A DNA stretch of 53,052 nucleotides from Bacteroidia bacterium (lineage in GTDB: Bacteria > Bacteroidota > Bacteroidia > J057 > JAIXKT01). The notes under the pieces are model-generated. The model was not told the origin of the DNA. It saw only the letters and a program-made list of their open reading frames with translations, and ran no database searches. The first letter of the stretch is position 1, and the number at the start of each line of letters is the position of its first letter. The stretch lies in the NCBI GenBank assembly GCA_026932145.1, contig JAIXKT010000019.1, forward strand, positions 1 to 53,052. The letters run 5' to 3'. Below, one piece after another: positions 9,190 through 18,377 of the stretch. A program made the translations under genes and the position numbers.

Positions 9190-9876
9190 TTATTTCCCGA
9201 TACCCAATTCCGTTAATTCCATTTCCTCCCGGAAAACCTGCTTTCCCCTTCGACCCTGCCAGACAATGGTGGCAGATTTTACTTTCCCCAAAGTGGTATC
9301 GTAAAAGTCCCAGGTAGAAATGCGGTGTTTTTTACCCTCAAAATAGGCGTTCCGAACTTCGCTTTTAATCACAAAACATCGGTGGCTACCAAATTCCGTA
9401 CTGATGAGCGTATCGGTCTTGACCACACTATGCCGGTATTTTTGTCCCGCCTGACGGGATTCCCACCAAAGTCCTTTGTACAGGATTGCGGGAATCAGCA
9501 GGTAATTCCATTCCGGACCAGAATACCATTTATACTCCCCCTTTTGGGAAACAGCCTGATAATAGTATCCTTTCTGAGGCAGGGGGCCCACTTCAGAATA
9601 AGTATTAAACCGGAACCAGCGGCTGTTACCATATACAGTATCCTCCACAATTTCCTGGTAAAAATGAATTTTCACGGGATAAAAGGATGTATCCATCGGG
9701 CGAATGCGTATTCCGGTGAAAGTCTGGCGATAACCTTTACTGTAGGGAAACCGGACTGCCCAAAGGGTATCGCGTTGGGCAGAGAGGGTTTGAGTCCCCC
9801 CCGGAATCAGGAGGAAGAGGAAAAATGACCGAATGAAAAGGCCTGGATTACGAGCAAAAGGGGTAAAAATCCACAT
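9190..9876 (-). CDS. Secreted protein of unknown function
   Basis: 228 residues. A hydrophobic N-terminal segment (SFFLFLLIPGGTQTLSA) looks like a signal peptide cleaved before QRDTLW. The remainder is rich in aromatic residues and predicted beta strands (for example GYYYQAVSQKGEYKWYSG, TWDFYDTTLGKVKSATIVW) and has no recognised domain. It resembles the many small exported beta-rich proteins of Bacteroidota. The start abuts the upstream region of the divergent protease gene, so both probably share a promoter interval of about 70 bp. Confidence 0.7.
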   Translation of the reverse strand: MWIFTPFARNPGLFIRSFFLFLLIPGGTQTLSAQRDTLWAVRFPYSKGYRQTFTGIRIRPMDTSFYPVKIHFYQEIVEDTVYGNSRWFRFNTYSEVGPLPQKGYYYQAVSQKGEYKWYSGPEWNYLLIPAILYKGLWWESRQAGQKYRHSVVKTDTLISTEFGSHRCFVIKSEVRNAYFEGKKHRISTWDFYDTTLGKVKSATIVWQGRRGKQVFREEMELTELGIGK

Positions 9877-9945
9877 GTGCCGACAAAACTACAAAATACC
9901 CCACGCGGGAGGAGTACACCATCCAATTCGGGTTTCATTCGTTTA

Positions 9946-11895
9946 ATGCTTAATTTCAAAACCATGCATCCATTTCTTCCGGCACACCGGATACTTTGGC
10001 TTTTGTCGCTTTGCCTGTGGGCGGTTCAGGTAGCTGTCCCGGGAAAAGGGCTGGCGCAAAACCCGTCATTTCAATTTCACCAGGGAAGAATTCCTCCAGT
10101 GGATTCCTCCAAAGGAAACAATTTACCTGCCTTTGATACCCTTCGGGTCTTGTATGTGTTTGTCCGATTCCGGGATGGGGAGGAGCCTGATTCCGGGATT
10201 CCGGACTGGCCCGTTTCCCGAAAAAAAGCACCGGATTATGCCCGAAACTGGTTGGCCGCCAATCCTGCCCAGATGCCGGATTTTAGTATTTCCAATTATT
10301 TCCGGGAGGCCTCTCTCGGTAGGTTTATTTTTTACGGAGATATTTACCCCGACATCATCGTGCTGGATTCCGCTATTCAGTGGTATCACACCAAAGGAGG
10401 GTATGCGGCAACCACTCAGGAAATCATCCGGAAAATGAATGCCTCCGGAAAGGTGGACTGGAAAAAGTATGACAATTGGGGAAGGGAGGCCGGGAAATGG
10501 CAGAAAAAAGCGGACCGGATGGTGGATCATATGGGAATTATTTTCCGAACCACGCCTCCGGCCATTGACCCGAAGTGTGCCTGGCTGGGATCGGGAGGGG
10601 GCATAGCCGGATTGCAGGGAGGAGTGGAGTGGGTTCGGGATTCCCTGTTTGTGCATGGGGGTGGTTTAATGTCGGGATTGATTGTAAATGGAGGGGGTAC
10701 AGGTGACCCGGCCGAAACCATGAAAACCCTGAAACATGAAACGGCTCACTTTCTGACTCTGCATCACTACTCAGCCACGAATGACCGCACGGGAGGCCCC
10801 GACCTGGGTACACATGGGGGATGGGGACTGGCATCGGCGAGTGGCAGCAGTTCAATTGCCGTGAACAGTTGGGACAGATACTGGCTGGGCTGGGCATATC
10901 CCAACCTGGACATTCAACCGGATAGTTTGCCGTCGGCTGTCATTACGCTGGGAGATTTCGTCACCACCGGGGCGGCAGTTCGCATTGCGCTCCCCTACAC
11001 CCAGGAGGAATGGTTCTGGCTGGAATATCATGCCAACCGGGGAAAATTTGACCAGGTGGACAAGGGAGGTCCGGCGTTGTTCATTCTGCATCAGACAGGA
11101 AAAACCGGACCCCATCATCTGGATGTGGAGGAGGCAGATGGCAGGTATGATTACAGTGCGTTGGAGCAAACCGATACCCGATGCTGTGGTCGGCACTGGA
11201 AACTGGCGCGAAAAAATGCAAATCCACTCCTGGGCTATGGAGATCGGGATGTATTGCATCTGGACAAAGACGGAAACCGAAAGCTGGACCGAACGGATCT
11301 TTCCGGAGTGCCGGTGTTTATGGTCGATACGGACGGGGAAGCTGAGATTATTCATTATCTCGGGGATGGGGGCGATGGGTTCCGGGCAGAATATGGGCGA
11401 AATAAGTTTGGAATCGCCACCAACCCATCCACTGCCAGCAATGGCAATCGGTTAAGAGACCTGGTCAGTCGCATAAATGGAATCGAAATTCAGGTCCTGG
11501 GTCAAACGGATAGCACGATTACGCTGTCGTATCGGTCGGATCGTTTTGGGATTAGTCAGAGTGTGCGGTGGTCGGGGAATATTGAAATTCGGGACAGTGT
11601 GATTCTGGAAAAGGGGAAGCAGCTGACTGTTTGTTCGTCTGAAACCTTTGTACGGATGCAGGACACCTTTCCGGGTGGGCATCTGGTGTTAAAGAAAGGC
11701 AGCAGGCTGGTATTAAAAGGCGGAAGTCGCTTATGGATTCAGGACAGGTGTTCGCTCACGCTGGAGGCTGGAGCGAGTTTAATTTTGGAAAAGGATGCCA
11801 GAATTATGGTACAAAAGGGGGGGCGCTTGAATTATGAGCCCGGCCAGATAATCCTGACGGATAAAAGGAGCCGGTTGCTAGATCTGAACAAATAA
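9946..11895 (+). CDS. Secreted M6-like zinc metalloprotease
   Basis: 649 residues from this ATG; 9964 (MHPFLP) is an equally good start, while a GTG at 9877 would run back to the divergent gene. A signal peptide (ILWLLSLCLWAVQVAV) ends near LAQNP. The catalytic region has KHETAHFLTLHH at about residue 263: HExxH with a third His five residues later, in the layout of M6/metzincin-type proteases but with Thr in place of the usual Gly. FVRFRDGEEPD and SISNYFREASLGRF fit the start of the M6 fold. Around residue 450 is a dockerin/EF-hand-like loop DKDGNRKLDRTD. The last 110 residues are short beta-strand repeats (VLKKGSRLVLKGGSRLWI). No T9SS sorting domain is seen, so surface attachment is unexplained. 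Substrate unknown. Confidence 0.78.
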   Translation: MLNFKTMHPFLPAHRILWLLSLCLWAVQVAVPGKGLAQNPSFQFHQGRIPPVDSSKGNNLPAFDTLRVLYVFVRFRDGEEPDSGIPDWPVSRKKAPDYARNWLAANPAQMPDFSISNYFREASLGRFIFYGDIYPDIIVLDSAIQWYHTKGGYAATTQEIIRKMNASGKVDWKKYDNWGREAGKWQKKADRMVDHMGIIFRTTPPAIDPKCAWLGSGGGIAGLQGGVEWVRDSLFVHGGGLMSGLIVNGGGTGDPAETMKTLKHETAHFLTLHHYSATNDRTGGPDLGTHGGWGLASASGSSSIAVNSWDRYWLGWAYPNLDIQPDSLPSAVITLGDFVTTGAAVRIALPYTQEEWFWLEYHANRGKFDQVDKGGPALFILHQTGKTGPHHLDVEEADGRYDYSALEQTDTRCCGRHWKLARKNANPLLGYGDRDVLHLDKDGNRKLDRTDLSGVPVFMVDTDGEAEIIHYLGDGGDGFRAEYGRNKFGIATNPSTASNGNRLRDLVSRINGIEIQVLGQTDSTITLSYRSDRFGISQSVRWSGNIEIRDSVILEKGKQLTVCSSETFVRMQDTFPGGHLVLKKGSRLVLKGGSRLWIQDRCSLTLEAGASLILEKDARIMVQKGGRLNYEPGQIILTDKRSRLLDLNK

Positions 11896-11964
11896 AATTC
11901 CGGAGAGGCTCCGGACAAAAATTCCGGAGAAGCTCCGGACAAAAATTCCGGAGAAACTCCGGAC
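11894..11964. repeat. Three tandem 24-bp palindromic units, family A
   Basis: Units 11893-11916, 11917-11940 and 11941-11964 each contain TCCGGAG, three variable bases (AGG, AAG, AAA), CTCCGGA, then CAAAAAT-type spacer. The array begins directly after the TAA of the protease gene (11893-11895). The stem is conserved while the loop varies, suggesting that structure is kept. Confidence 0.9.
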
Positions 11965-11975
11965 AAAATCACCCC

Positions 11976-12013
11976 AATCAAAAAGGCCACCTTCGCAGGT
12001 GGCCTTTTTGATT
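11976..12013. terminator. Bidirectional terminator between convergent genes
   Basis: A perfect 16-bp stem, AATCAAAAAGGCCACC against GGTGGCCTTTTTGATT with loop TTCGCA. A-rich and T-rich flanks give a T-run on either strand, so it can stop both the protease gene (plus) and the T9SS gene (minus). Confidence 0.93.
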
Positions 12014-12029
12014 TACGAAACAACCAGGC

Positions 12030-13934
12030 TTAGTGAGCCACAGTCATTTTACGCGTCATTTTACCATTTCCGGATTTCAATGTGTAGAAATAGATACCGG
12101 AAGCGTAGTTAGTCAAATCAAGATCCAAAGAATGAGTACCGGAATTCAGGCTTTCCAAAGACCGGGTTTCAACAACCTGGCCATGAATATTGGAAACAGA
12201 GAACTCAGCATTTCCGCCAGTGGCCAGTTCAAACTCAATGCGGGTAGTGTTGGCAGCGGGGTTCGGATAGTTCTGACCCAGACCCGAAACATTGCCATTT
12301 ACCTGAGCATCATTAGAAACGCGGTAGCTGGAAGTAATCAGACGAATAACAGGATCCTCAGTGGAACGGCTACGATGAGAAGCCCAGTTTCCAAACAGAA
12401 CTTCATAAGAACGGTAAGAGAAGGGAGGCTGAAGGTCCGTAACCAGGTAGGTAGAGTCACCACCCTGAACGAAAGAAACATAAACACCTTCACCGGCATT
12501 CAGCTGAATAGCAGGAGTAACCGGAACAGGAACCCGAACAACGGCGTTGGCAGGAAGATTGGCAGCAGCAATGGTTACAGTACCCAAATTGGTACCAGCA
12601 CCGGGAGCGCCATCATTCTTGTACATGTTGATGGTGAAATCACTGGGTACAGAGGTAGTGATCACAAACATTTCAACGGAATCAATCTGAGAACCGTAAA
12701 GGGGTGGCTCGAAATAAATACCGATACCATTACCGCTTCCGAAACCGGAAATGCTGTGCAGGGTCTGATCGAATGTATCGACAAAACGGTCGTAGGACAA
12801 CTTAACGCTGGCCTGGGCAAGGTCCACAACATTCATTTCGGTTTCAGCACGGTTGTTTCCAGTGGTGGCATCGCCCGTAAGGGAAAGCTGACCTCTGAGG
12901 AAGAAAGAACCAGTAGCAGTGGGCGTGTAAGTGCTGGACTGAGAAACCTGAACTTCCTGACCTACTGCCAGACCTGCTGTATAGGTAGTGTTCAGAGTAG
13001 AGCCGGTAACCGGAGTAAGGCTTCCGGCCGGAAACACAGAAGTAGTACACTGTACAGTACCGGAGATGGCCTGATTACCCACATTCTTCACAATGGTCAT
13101 CGGGGTCATGGGAGAATTCAGAGCAGCAAAAATTCCACCATTTTCAGAATTGAAGTTGGCATCAGCCTGAACATCGGTTACCTGATAGGTCACTGTGGCA
13201 GGATAGTAGAATTTAACAGCTGTGTTCGGAGTAGGATAGGTATTGTTTGAAACCTGAAGACCAATTTGTCCGGTTACATTCTCAATACCTACCACCAACG
13301 GATTGGTTACACCATCGTATCCATCATCCCATACACCATTCTGAGCTTTGTACTGGAAGGTGATGGAGGAATCAGCTTTGGACAGGATTACCTGGAAGGT
13401 ATTGGTTCCTGCGTAAGCAGAATTGGAATAGAAAGGAACACTTTCGTAAGTGATGACAAAGCTATCCTGTGCAGCACTGGTGTACAGGTACACACGACCG
13501 GGATTACCGGGAGCTACCTGGCCAACTGAATCTGCAAAGTTCAGGTCACACATCATCGGAGCGAGGAAGTGATTCTGATTAATGGGGAAAGCGGTGGGAA
13601 TACCGGGGAAACCGATGGAGGTGGAAGCGATATTGGCGATGGAAGAAAAGCCAATATAGCCATTGGAACCAATCCATACCTGAGTGGCGTCCAGCCAGTA
13701 GTAAGGGAAATTAAAGCCAATTGCAAAAGGACCCACTACATTGTCATCGGCAAGGCCGGTAACAGTAACGGTGTTGGGCAAGCCGGCAATTTCAACCCAA
13801 TTGTACGCTGGGCCGTTGGGGTCATTGCTGTTTCTCCAGACATAGCCGTAGGTATCCGGACCACCGCTGGTTTGTGCCATTACCCGTACCCCAAGCATAA
13901 CTGCAAGAGTGAGGAAGGATAAAACTTTTTTCAT
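12030..13934 (-). CDS. T9SS-exported protein with CARDB-like region
   Basis: 634 residues. The N-terminus MKKVLSFLTLAVMLGVRVMA is a clear signal peptide followed by QTSGG. Residues about 40-230 form a beta-rich domain with features of Bacteroidota surface proteins (FAIGFNFPYYW, IGSNGYIGFSS). Residues about 240-360 resemble a CARDB-type domain (VGNQAISGTV). The C-terminal 80 residues are a type A T9SS sorting domain: GQNYPNPAANTTRIEF, the strand VSNIHGQVVET, SGIYFYTLKSGNGK and the basic end TRKMTVAH. Export to the outer surface with removal of this domain by PorU-type sortase is expected from family knowledge. The start at 13934 is preferred over an ATG at 13973, which lies inside a likely -7 box. 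Confidence 0.9.
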   Translation of the reverse strand: MKKVLSFLTLAVMLGVRVMAQTSGGPDTYGYVWRNSNDPNGPAYNWVEIAGLPNTVTVTGLADDNVVGPFAIGFNFPYYWLDATQVWIGSNGYIGFSSIANIASTSIGFPGIPTAFPINQNHFLAPMMCDLNFADSVGQVAPGNPGRVYLYTSAAQDSFVITYESVPFYSNSAYAGTNTFQVILSKADSSITFQYKAQNGVWDDGYDGVTNPLVVGIENVTGQIGLQVSNNTYPTPNTAVKFYYPATVTYQVTDVQADANFNSENGGIFAALNSPMTPMTIVKNVGNQAISGTVQCTTSVFPAGSLTPVTGSTLNTTYTAGLAVGQEVQVSQSSTYTPTATGSFFLRGQLSLTGDATTGNNRAETEMNVVDLAQASVKLSYDRFVDTFDQTLHSISGFGSGNGIGIYFEPPLYGSQIDSVEMFVITTSVPSDFTINMYKNDGAPGAGTNLGTVTIAAANLPANAVVRVPVPVTPAIQLNAGEGVYVSFVQGGDSTYLVTDLQPPFSYRSYEVLFGNWASHRSRSTEDPVIRLITSSYRVSNDAQVNGNVSGLGQNYPNPAANTTRIEFELATGGNAEFSVSNIHGQVVETRSLESLNSGTHSLDLDLTNYASGIYFYTLKSGNGKMTRKMTVAH

Positions 13935-13970
13935 GATAATGATTGTTGTTTGAAATGATTGATGTGAAGC

Positions 13971-13978
13971 CAAAGTTA
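13971..13978 (-). promoter_or_regulatory. Possible -7 box of the T9SS gene
   Basis: Minus-strand TAACTTTG matches TAnnTTTG, 36 bp before the ATG at 13934. The nearest upstream TTG is at an unusually short 14-bp spacing, so only the -7 element is well supported. Confidence 0.4.
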
Positions 13979-14062
13979 ATAAAATAACCCGTCAATTCCA
14001 CTACCAGGATGGGAATAATCCGAAAATATCCCGGACAAATGGATTGTCAGATTACGCAATAA

Positions 14063-15424
14063 TTATACTTCCCGGTTCAAATCCCAGGACTCCAGGTAAT
14101 CGGCTACTTTGCGAACAAAGGTTCCGCCCAGCATGCCATCTACCACCCGGTGATCGTAAGAGTGAGACAGGAACATAAACTGACGGATACCGATGGTGTC
14201 TCCCGCTGGAGTTTCAATAACCGCAGGTTTTTTTCGGATGGCCCCGGCTGCCATAATGGCCACCTGAGGCTGTAAAATGACCGGGGTACCCATCACATTC
14301 CCAAAGGTACCCACATTGGTCAGCGTATAAGTGCCATCCGACAAATCATCGGGACTAAGTTTGTTAATCCGTGCCCGGTTGGCAAAATCGTTCACCGCTG
14401 CCGCCAGACCCGTCAGGTTCAGGCGATCGGCATTTTTGATTACCGGTACAATCAGATTTCCGGAGGGAAGGGCAACTGCCATTCCGATATTGATATTTTT
14501 CTTGTAGAGGATATTGGTACCCTCAACAGAGATGTTGATATTGGGCAATTCCCGGATGGCTTTCACCAGTGCCTCCATAATCATGGGGGTGAAGGTGAGT
14601 TTTTCTCCGTATTTCTTCTCAAACTCTTTTTTGTTACGCTCCCGCCAGAGCACGAGGTTGGTCACATCCGCCTCTACGAAGGAAGTAACATGAGGAGAAA
14701 CATGCTTGGAATAGACCATATTCTCGGCAATAATCTTGCGCATACGGTCCATCTCCACAATCTCCATTTCCCCGGAGAAACTATAGGATTTAGGCTTGAT
14801 TTCAATGAGGTTACCTCCACTGGAGGAGGCCGGAGCAGATACCGGTTTGGAGGCCGATGCTGGTGCGGCTACTGGAATAGCAGCTGGTGCAGGCGCAGCG
14901 CCTCTGCTTTGAATATATGCCAGAATATCTTTCTTGGTTACCCGGCCTTCAGATCCTGTTCCCGGTACTCGGTCCAGTTCGTCCATGGATATTTTTTCCT
15001 CCCGGGCTATATTCAATACCAGGGGAGAATAAAATCTTCCGGATGCAGGCTTATCCAAAATAGCGACGGCCTGTGCCACTTGCTGCTCGACAGCCTGAAC
15101 CGCAGCAGGAACCGCAGCCCCGTTCGAGGAAGGCACAACAGCGGCAGGAGCAGGCGCAGCAACAGTAGCACCGCCAGCGGCATCAGCAGTTTCAATCAGT
15201 GCGATTACGGTACCAACCGCTACGGTCTGACCTTCTTCTGCCAGTAACTGAGTGATTTTTCCACCAACCGGAGCTGGCACTTCAGAATCTACCTTGTCGG
15301 TAGCGATTTCGAGTACAGACTCGTCCTGATCGATTGCATCCCCAACTTTCTTATTCCACTTGAGGATGGTGCCTTCCATGATACTTTCGCCCATTTTGGG
15401 CATAACCATTTCTACAATTGCCAT
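14063..15424 (-). CDS. 2-oxo acid dehydrogenase E2 component (dihydrolipoyl acyltransferase)
   Basis: 453 residues in the standard E2 order. Residues 1-78 are a lipoyl domain with the lipoylated Lys in EIATDKVDSEVPAP. A long Ala/Pro-rich linker follows, then a peripheral-subunit-binding domain (FYSPLVLNIAREEKIS, GSEGRVTKKDILAYI, residues about 130-170). A second Ala/Pro/Ser linker leads to the catalytic acyltransferase domain with the active-site SYDHRVVDGMLGG near the C-terminus. It carries acyl groups from E1 to CoA. Whether the substrate is pyruvate, branched-chain 2-oxo acids or 2-oxoglutarate cannot be decided from this sequence; DKVDSEV is common in branched-chain-type E2s of this phylum. 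E1 and E3 genes are not in the window. It has its own promoter inside the 3' end of cinA. Confidence 0.93.
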   Translation of the reverse strand: MAIVEMVMPKMGESIMEGTILKWNKKVGDAIDQDESVLEIATDKVDSEVPAPVGGKITQLLAEEGQTVAVGTVIALIETADAAGGATVAAPAPAAVVPSSNGAAVPAAVQAVEQQVAQAVAILDKPASGRFYSPLVLNIAREEKISMDELDRVPGTGSEGRVTKKDILAYIQSRGAAPAPAAIPVAAPASASKPVSAPASSSGGNLIEIKPKSYSFSGEMEIVEMDRMRKIIAENMVYSKHVSPHVTSFVEADVTNLVLWRERNKKEFEKKYGEKLTFTPMIMEALVKAIRELPNINISVEGTNILYKKNINIGMAVALPSGNLIVPVIKNADRLNLTGLAAAVNDFANRARINKLSPDDLSDGTYTLTNVGTFGNVMGTPVILQPQVAIMAAGAIRKKPAVIETPAGDTIGIRQFMFLSHSYDHRVVDGMLGGTFVRKVADYLESWDLNREV

Positions 15425-15472
15425 GTTCGTATTCGGTTGCTGCGATTAATGTGTCATTTCCGGAATGACGCC

Positions 15473-15503
15473 CAAAATTACATTAATTAGCGGCATCCCC
15501 CAA
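15473..15503 (-). promoter_or_regulatory. Promoter of the E2 gene
   Basis: Minus-strand TTG (15501-15503), 20 nt, TAATTTTG (15473-15480): exact Bacteroidota consensus spacing. The -33 element lies within the last codons of cinA, so E2 can be transcribed independently of cinA. Confidence 0.7.
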
Positions 15504-16751
15504 GATGCCCAAGTGTTTTTTGCGTAACAGCAGTAAAGCCGCCAGGGTGGCCCGCTGGATGTTCCGACTCCGGTTTTGCTCAAAAAGGAAAGGAAATGCC
15601 TCGGTTTTCCCCTCTGATGCCACCCCAATCCATACCGTTCCGACGGGTTTGGTTTCACTCCCCCCGTCCGGACCGGCAATTCCCGTTACCGAAACAGCAT
15701 AATCACTCTCACATAATTTCCGCACTCCGGCTGCCATTTCCATGGCTGTTTCTCTGGATACTGCCCCATGCGCCTGCAGGGTTGCGGGAAGAACTCCCAG
15801 CAGCGCCATTTTGACCTCATTGGAATACGACACCACGCTCCCCTTCAGTACGGCTGAAATACCGGGCACCTGCACCAGACGGGCGCTGATGGCACCACCT
15901 GTACAACTCTCGGCAAAGGCAATTGTTTTTCCCCCTGCCTTCAGCAATTGGAAAATCTCTTCCTCCAGGGTTTCCTGATCCCGTGCATATACCTCCGGCC
16001 CGATAATCCGGGCTGCCCGCTCTGCCTGGTCCTGTAAGAATTGCTCTGCCACTGCCTGGTTTTCCCTGAGTGAGGAAAGGGTCAGTTTCACCTTCACAAG
16101 ACCGGGTTCAGGTAAATAAGCTATCTGAATGCCTTCGGGCAACTGCTCTTCAAATGACTTCAATTGAAGCGCCAGCTCTGACTCTGGAATGCCTCCGGTG
16201 TGCAGGATCTTTTCCAGTACTACGGGCGTCTCAAAACGCTGCTGTAAAAGGGGCAAAACCTGCTGATCCATCAGGGCTTTCATTTCATAGGGTACACCGG
16301 GCAGGGAAATCACGATTTTTCCATCTTTTTCCAGCCACAAGCCCGGTGCAGTTCCCTGATAATTGGGCAAGACTCGGGCACGGGATGGCACATCTGCCTG
16401 GGTGGCATTGAGTTCATTTACGGTGCGACCCCGGGCCTCCATATACTTTCGAATGCGGGCATAGGTAGCCTCATCCCGCACCCATTCCGATCCACTCCAC
16501 TGCAGCAACACTCTTTTGGTCACATCATCCCGGGTAGGCCCCAGCCCTCCGGTCATGATGACAATACTGGCGCGGGCTGTCAGGCTTTCCAGACTCTGCA
16601 AAATATCTGCTGACACATCTCCGGTTGTATGCTTGTACCGTACCTGAAATCCGCAACTTTTCAGCCGGGCAGCAATCCAGGAGGAGTTTGTATCTGTAAC
16701 GGCGCCGGAAAGTAATTCCTCGCCTATGGGCAATAAGGCAACAGTAACCAT
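15483..16751 (-). CDS. cinA: CinA-like protein (nicotinamide-nucleotide amidohydrolase)
   Basis: 422 residues, full length for the two-domain CinA family. The N-terminal half is the molybdopterin-binding-like (COG1058, pyrophosphatase) domain with IGEELLSGAVTDTNSSWIA and TGGLGPTRDDVTKRVL. The C-terminal PncC-type domain has FAESCTGGAISARL, SYSNEVKMALLGV and GIAGPDGGSETKPVG. The PncC domain deamidates nicotinamide mononucleotide in the pyridine nucleotide cycle; the N-terminal domain hydrolyses ADP-ribose-type substrates. It ends 58 bp before the E2 gene on the same strand, but E2 has its own promoter. Confidence 0.95.
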   Translation of the reverse strand: MVTVALLPIGEELLSGAVTDTNSSWIAARLKSCGFQVRYKHTTGDVSADILQSLESLTARASIVIMTGGLGPTRDDVTKRVLLQWSGSEWVRDEATYARIRKYMEARGRTVNELNATQADVPSRARVLPNYQGTAPGLWLEKDGKIVISLPGVPYEMKALMDQQVLPLLQQRFETPVVLEKILHTGGIPESELALQLKSFEEQLPEGIQIAYLPEPGLVKVKLTLSSLRENQAVAEQFLQDQAERAARIIGPEVYARDQETLEEEIFQLLKAGGKTIAFAESCTGGAISARLVQVPGISAVLKGSVVSYSNEVKMALLGVLPATLQAHGAVSRETAMEMAAGVRKLCESDYAVSVTGIAGPDGGSETKPVGTVWIGVASEGKTEAFPFLFEQNRSRNIQRATLAALLLLRKKHLGILGDAAN

Positions 16752-16803
16752 GGCCTAAAAATACAGGACAGGGGCAAATGGTTCCCGTATTTGTCCGGGA
16801 GAT

Positions 16804-16834
16804 TTGGAAAAAAGACAGAATTTGCGTAAATTCA
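16804..16834 (+). promoter_or_regulatory. Weak promoter candidate for the DUF4397-like gene
   Basis: TTG (16804-16806), 20 nt, TAAATTCA (16827-16834). Spacing is right, but the -7 element deviates from TAnnTTTG at two bases. It would drive the gene at 16864. Confidence 0.35.
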
Positions 16835-16863
16835 CCCTTTAATCCGTCCGTATTCGCACGATT

Positions 16864-17679
16864 ATGTTCAACAAAGTCACTTTCGGAGTTCTCCTGTCTC
16901 TTCTCGTTGTGTCCGGAATATTTTATGCCTGCCGGGAAGGTCGCCGGACCTACCCCATCGTCCCGCCTGAAGAGCAGACACGCGCATACCTGAAAATCAT
17001 TAATACTGCCGCTTCTTACCCTCATCCTCCCGGATCCGGCAATCACAATCCTTCCCTCGACATCAAATACGAAACCTATAACTCCTCTGCCATCATAGCC
17101 CGTAATCTTCAGTTCCCCGGAGGATGGCCCTCCCAGGGCTATGCCAACCTGATAGAAGCCGGCGTGAAGGTGGACTCCAACGGAACCGGTCTCCTGTATC
17201 TTTCTGCCAACCTGAATCAGACCTGGGTGGAGCTCATGAAAAAACAGGTGGTCAAACTGGAAGGAGAGAAAAAACAAACCGCCTGGATTATTGACAGTGC
17301 CCAGACTTTCATTGTGCGTCAAACTGCCGATACCTACTCTTTCACCGATTCCACCGCAGCCATTCGCTTTTATCACGCCAATGCCTACGATATGACCCGG
17401 GATCTGATGATAAAATTTCGCTCGCCCCGTGTTTCCGGCGACACCTGCGTATTTGGGGTGGATTCTATTTTCCAGAACAACTGCAACTTCGCCGAGCAAA
17501 CCCCTTTCTACGAACTCAAAGCCAACCGGGTGTATGATTTATTCGTGATGGGCCGGGATTCCACTACGGTGCTGCTCTCCAAATCAGGCATAGAGCTCAA
17601 GCCCAAATCGGCTTACGCCCTATTTTACTACAACACCAGCTCCGGAAGCAAGGATTTCCAACTGGTGCGCATAGAATAG
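16864..17679 (+). CDS. DUF4397-like lipoprotein
   Basis: 271 residues. The N-terminus has a hydrophobic run ending VSGIFYAC, a plausible lipobox with Cys at about residue 23, so membrane anchoring is likely. The body contains YLKIINTAASYP and, later, AIRFYHANAYDMTRDLMIKF: two rounds of the alternating strand pattern typical of DUF4397 proteins of Bacteroidota, with the closing YALFYYNTSSGSKDFQL. Function unknown. It is followed after 26 bp by bioD on the same strand and may share its transcript, without an evident functional link. Confidence 0.7.
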   Translation: MFNKVTFGVLLSLLVVSGIFYACREGRRTYPIVPPEEQTRAYLKIINTAASYPHPPGSGNHNPSLDIKYETYNSSAIIARNLQFPGGWPSQGYANLIEAGVKVDSNGTGLLYLSANLNQTWVELMKKQVVKLEGEKKQTAWIIDSAQTFIVRQTADTYSFTDSTAAIRFYHANAYDMTRDLMIKFRSPRVSGDTCVFGVDSIFQNNCNFAEQTPFYELKANRVYDLFVMGRDSTTVLLSKSGIELKPKSAYALFYYNTSSGSKDFQLVRIE

Positions 17680-17705
17680 TCACCTACTCCAATTCTTTCC
17701 AGATT

Positions 17706-18332
17706 ATGCAGGAACGCATTTTCGTTACCGGTATCGGAACGGGTGTAGGCAAAACTGTTATTTCATCTATTTTGACTTGTGGCCTTAATGCCATTTACTG
17801 GAAACCCGTTCAGGCAGGGAGAGACCCTGAAACCGATACAGAAACGGTGAAAAGATTGACCGGCAGACTGGAACATTTTTTTCTTCCTGAATTTAAAATC
17901 CTTCAGGCTCCGGAATCCCCGCATGCCGCAGCACGGAAGGAAGGTATTCACCTCAGCATCCAGGATATCATACTTCCCGAGCCGGGAAATCTCCCCCTCG
18001 TGGTGGAAGGAGCTGGAGGGGTACTGGTGCCCATTAACGAAAGGGAAACCTACCGAGACCTGATGATGAAGTGGAATATCCCAGTGGTATTGGTTTCCCG
18101 GTTTTACCTGGGCTCCATCAACCACACCCTGCTTTCCATAGAAGCACTCCGCAGCCGGAATATCCCCATCAAGGGCATTGTATTCAATGGAGAACACAAT
18201 CCGGAATCCGAGCGGGTTATTGTGGGTCTGACCGGTATACGGGTTTTGGGCAGAGTTCCACAGGAAGAGAATCCCCAGCCTCATTGGGTTCAGAACGCCT
18301 TTTCCCGGTATATGAACTGGGACGGGGAATAA
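17706..18332 (+). CDS. bioD: Dethiobiotin synthetase
   Basis: 208 residues. The P-loop variant GIGTGVGKT (residues 9-17), the substrate Lys in YWKPVQAG, and the VVEGAGGVLVPI motif identify BioD. It closes the ureido ring of dethiobiotin from 7,8-diaminononanoate, CO2 and ATP in the cytoplasm. The other biotin genes (bioA, bioB, bioF) are not in the window. It converges with hemA, with 45 bp between the stops. Confidence 0.95.
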   Translation: MQERIFVTGIGTGVGKTVISSILTCGLNAIYWKPVQAGRDPETDTETVKRLTGRLEHFFLPEFKILQAPESPHAAARKEGIHLSIQDIILPEPGNLPLVVEGAGGVLVPINERETYRDLMMKWNIPVVLVSRFYLGSINHTLLSIEALRSRNIPIKGIVFNGEHNPESERVIVGLTGIRVLGRVPQEENPQPHWVQNAFSRYMNWDGE

Positions 18333-18377
18333 GTCTTTTTCCCTGTCAGAATACGAATGGAATTTTGGGGATAGAAA

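Noticed and set aside
9877-9945. Upstream GTG start for the protease
   Set aside because: It would add a non-hydrophobic leader ahead of the signal peptide and use the divergent gene's promoter interval.
14066-14086. tRNA T-arm-like GGTTCAAATCCC
   Set aside because: It is the C-terminal coding end of the E2 gene (DLNREV), and no acceptor stem or anticodon arm fits around it.
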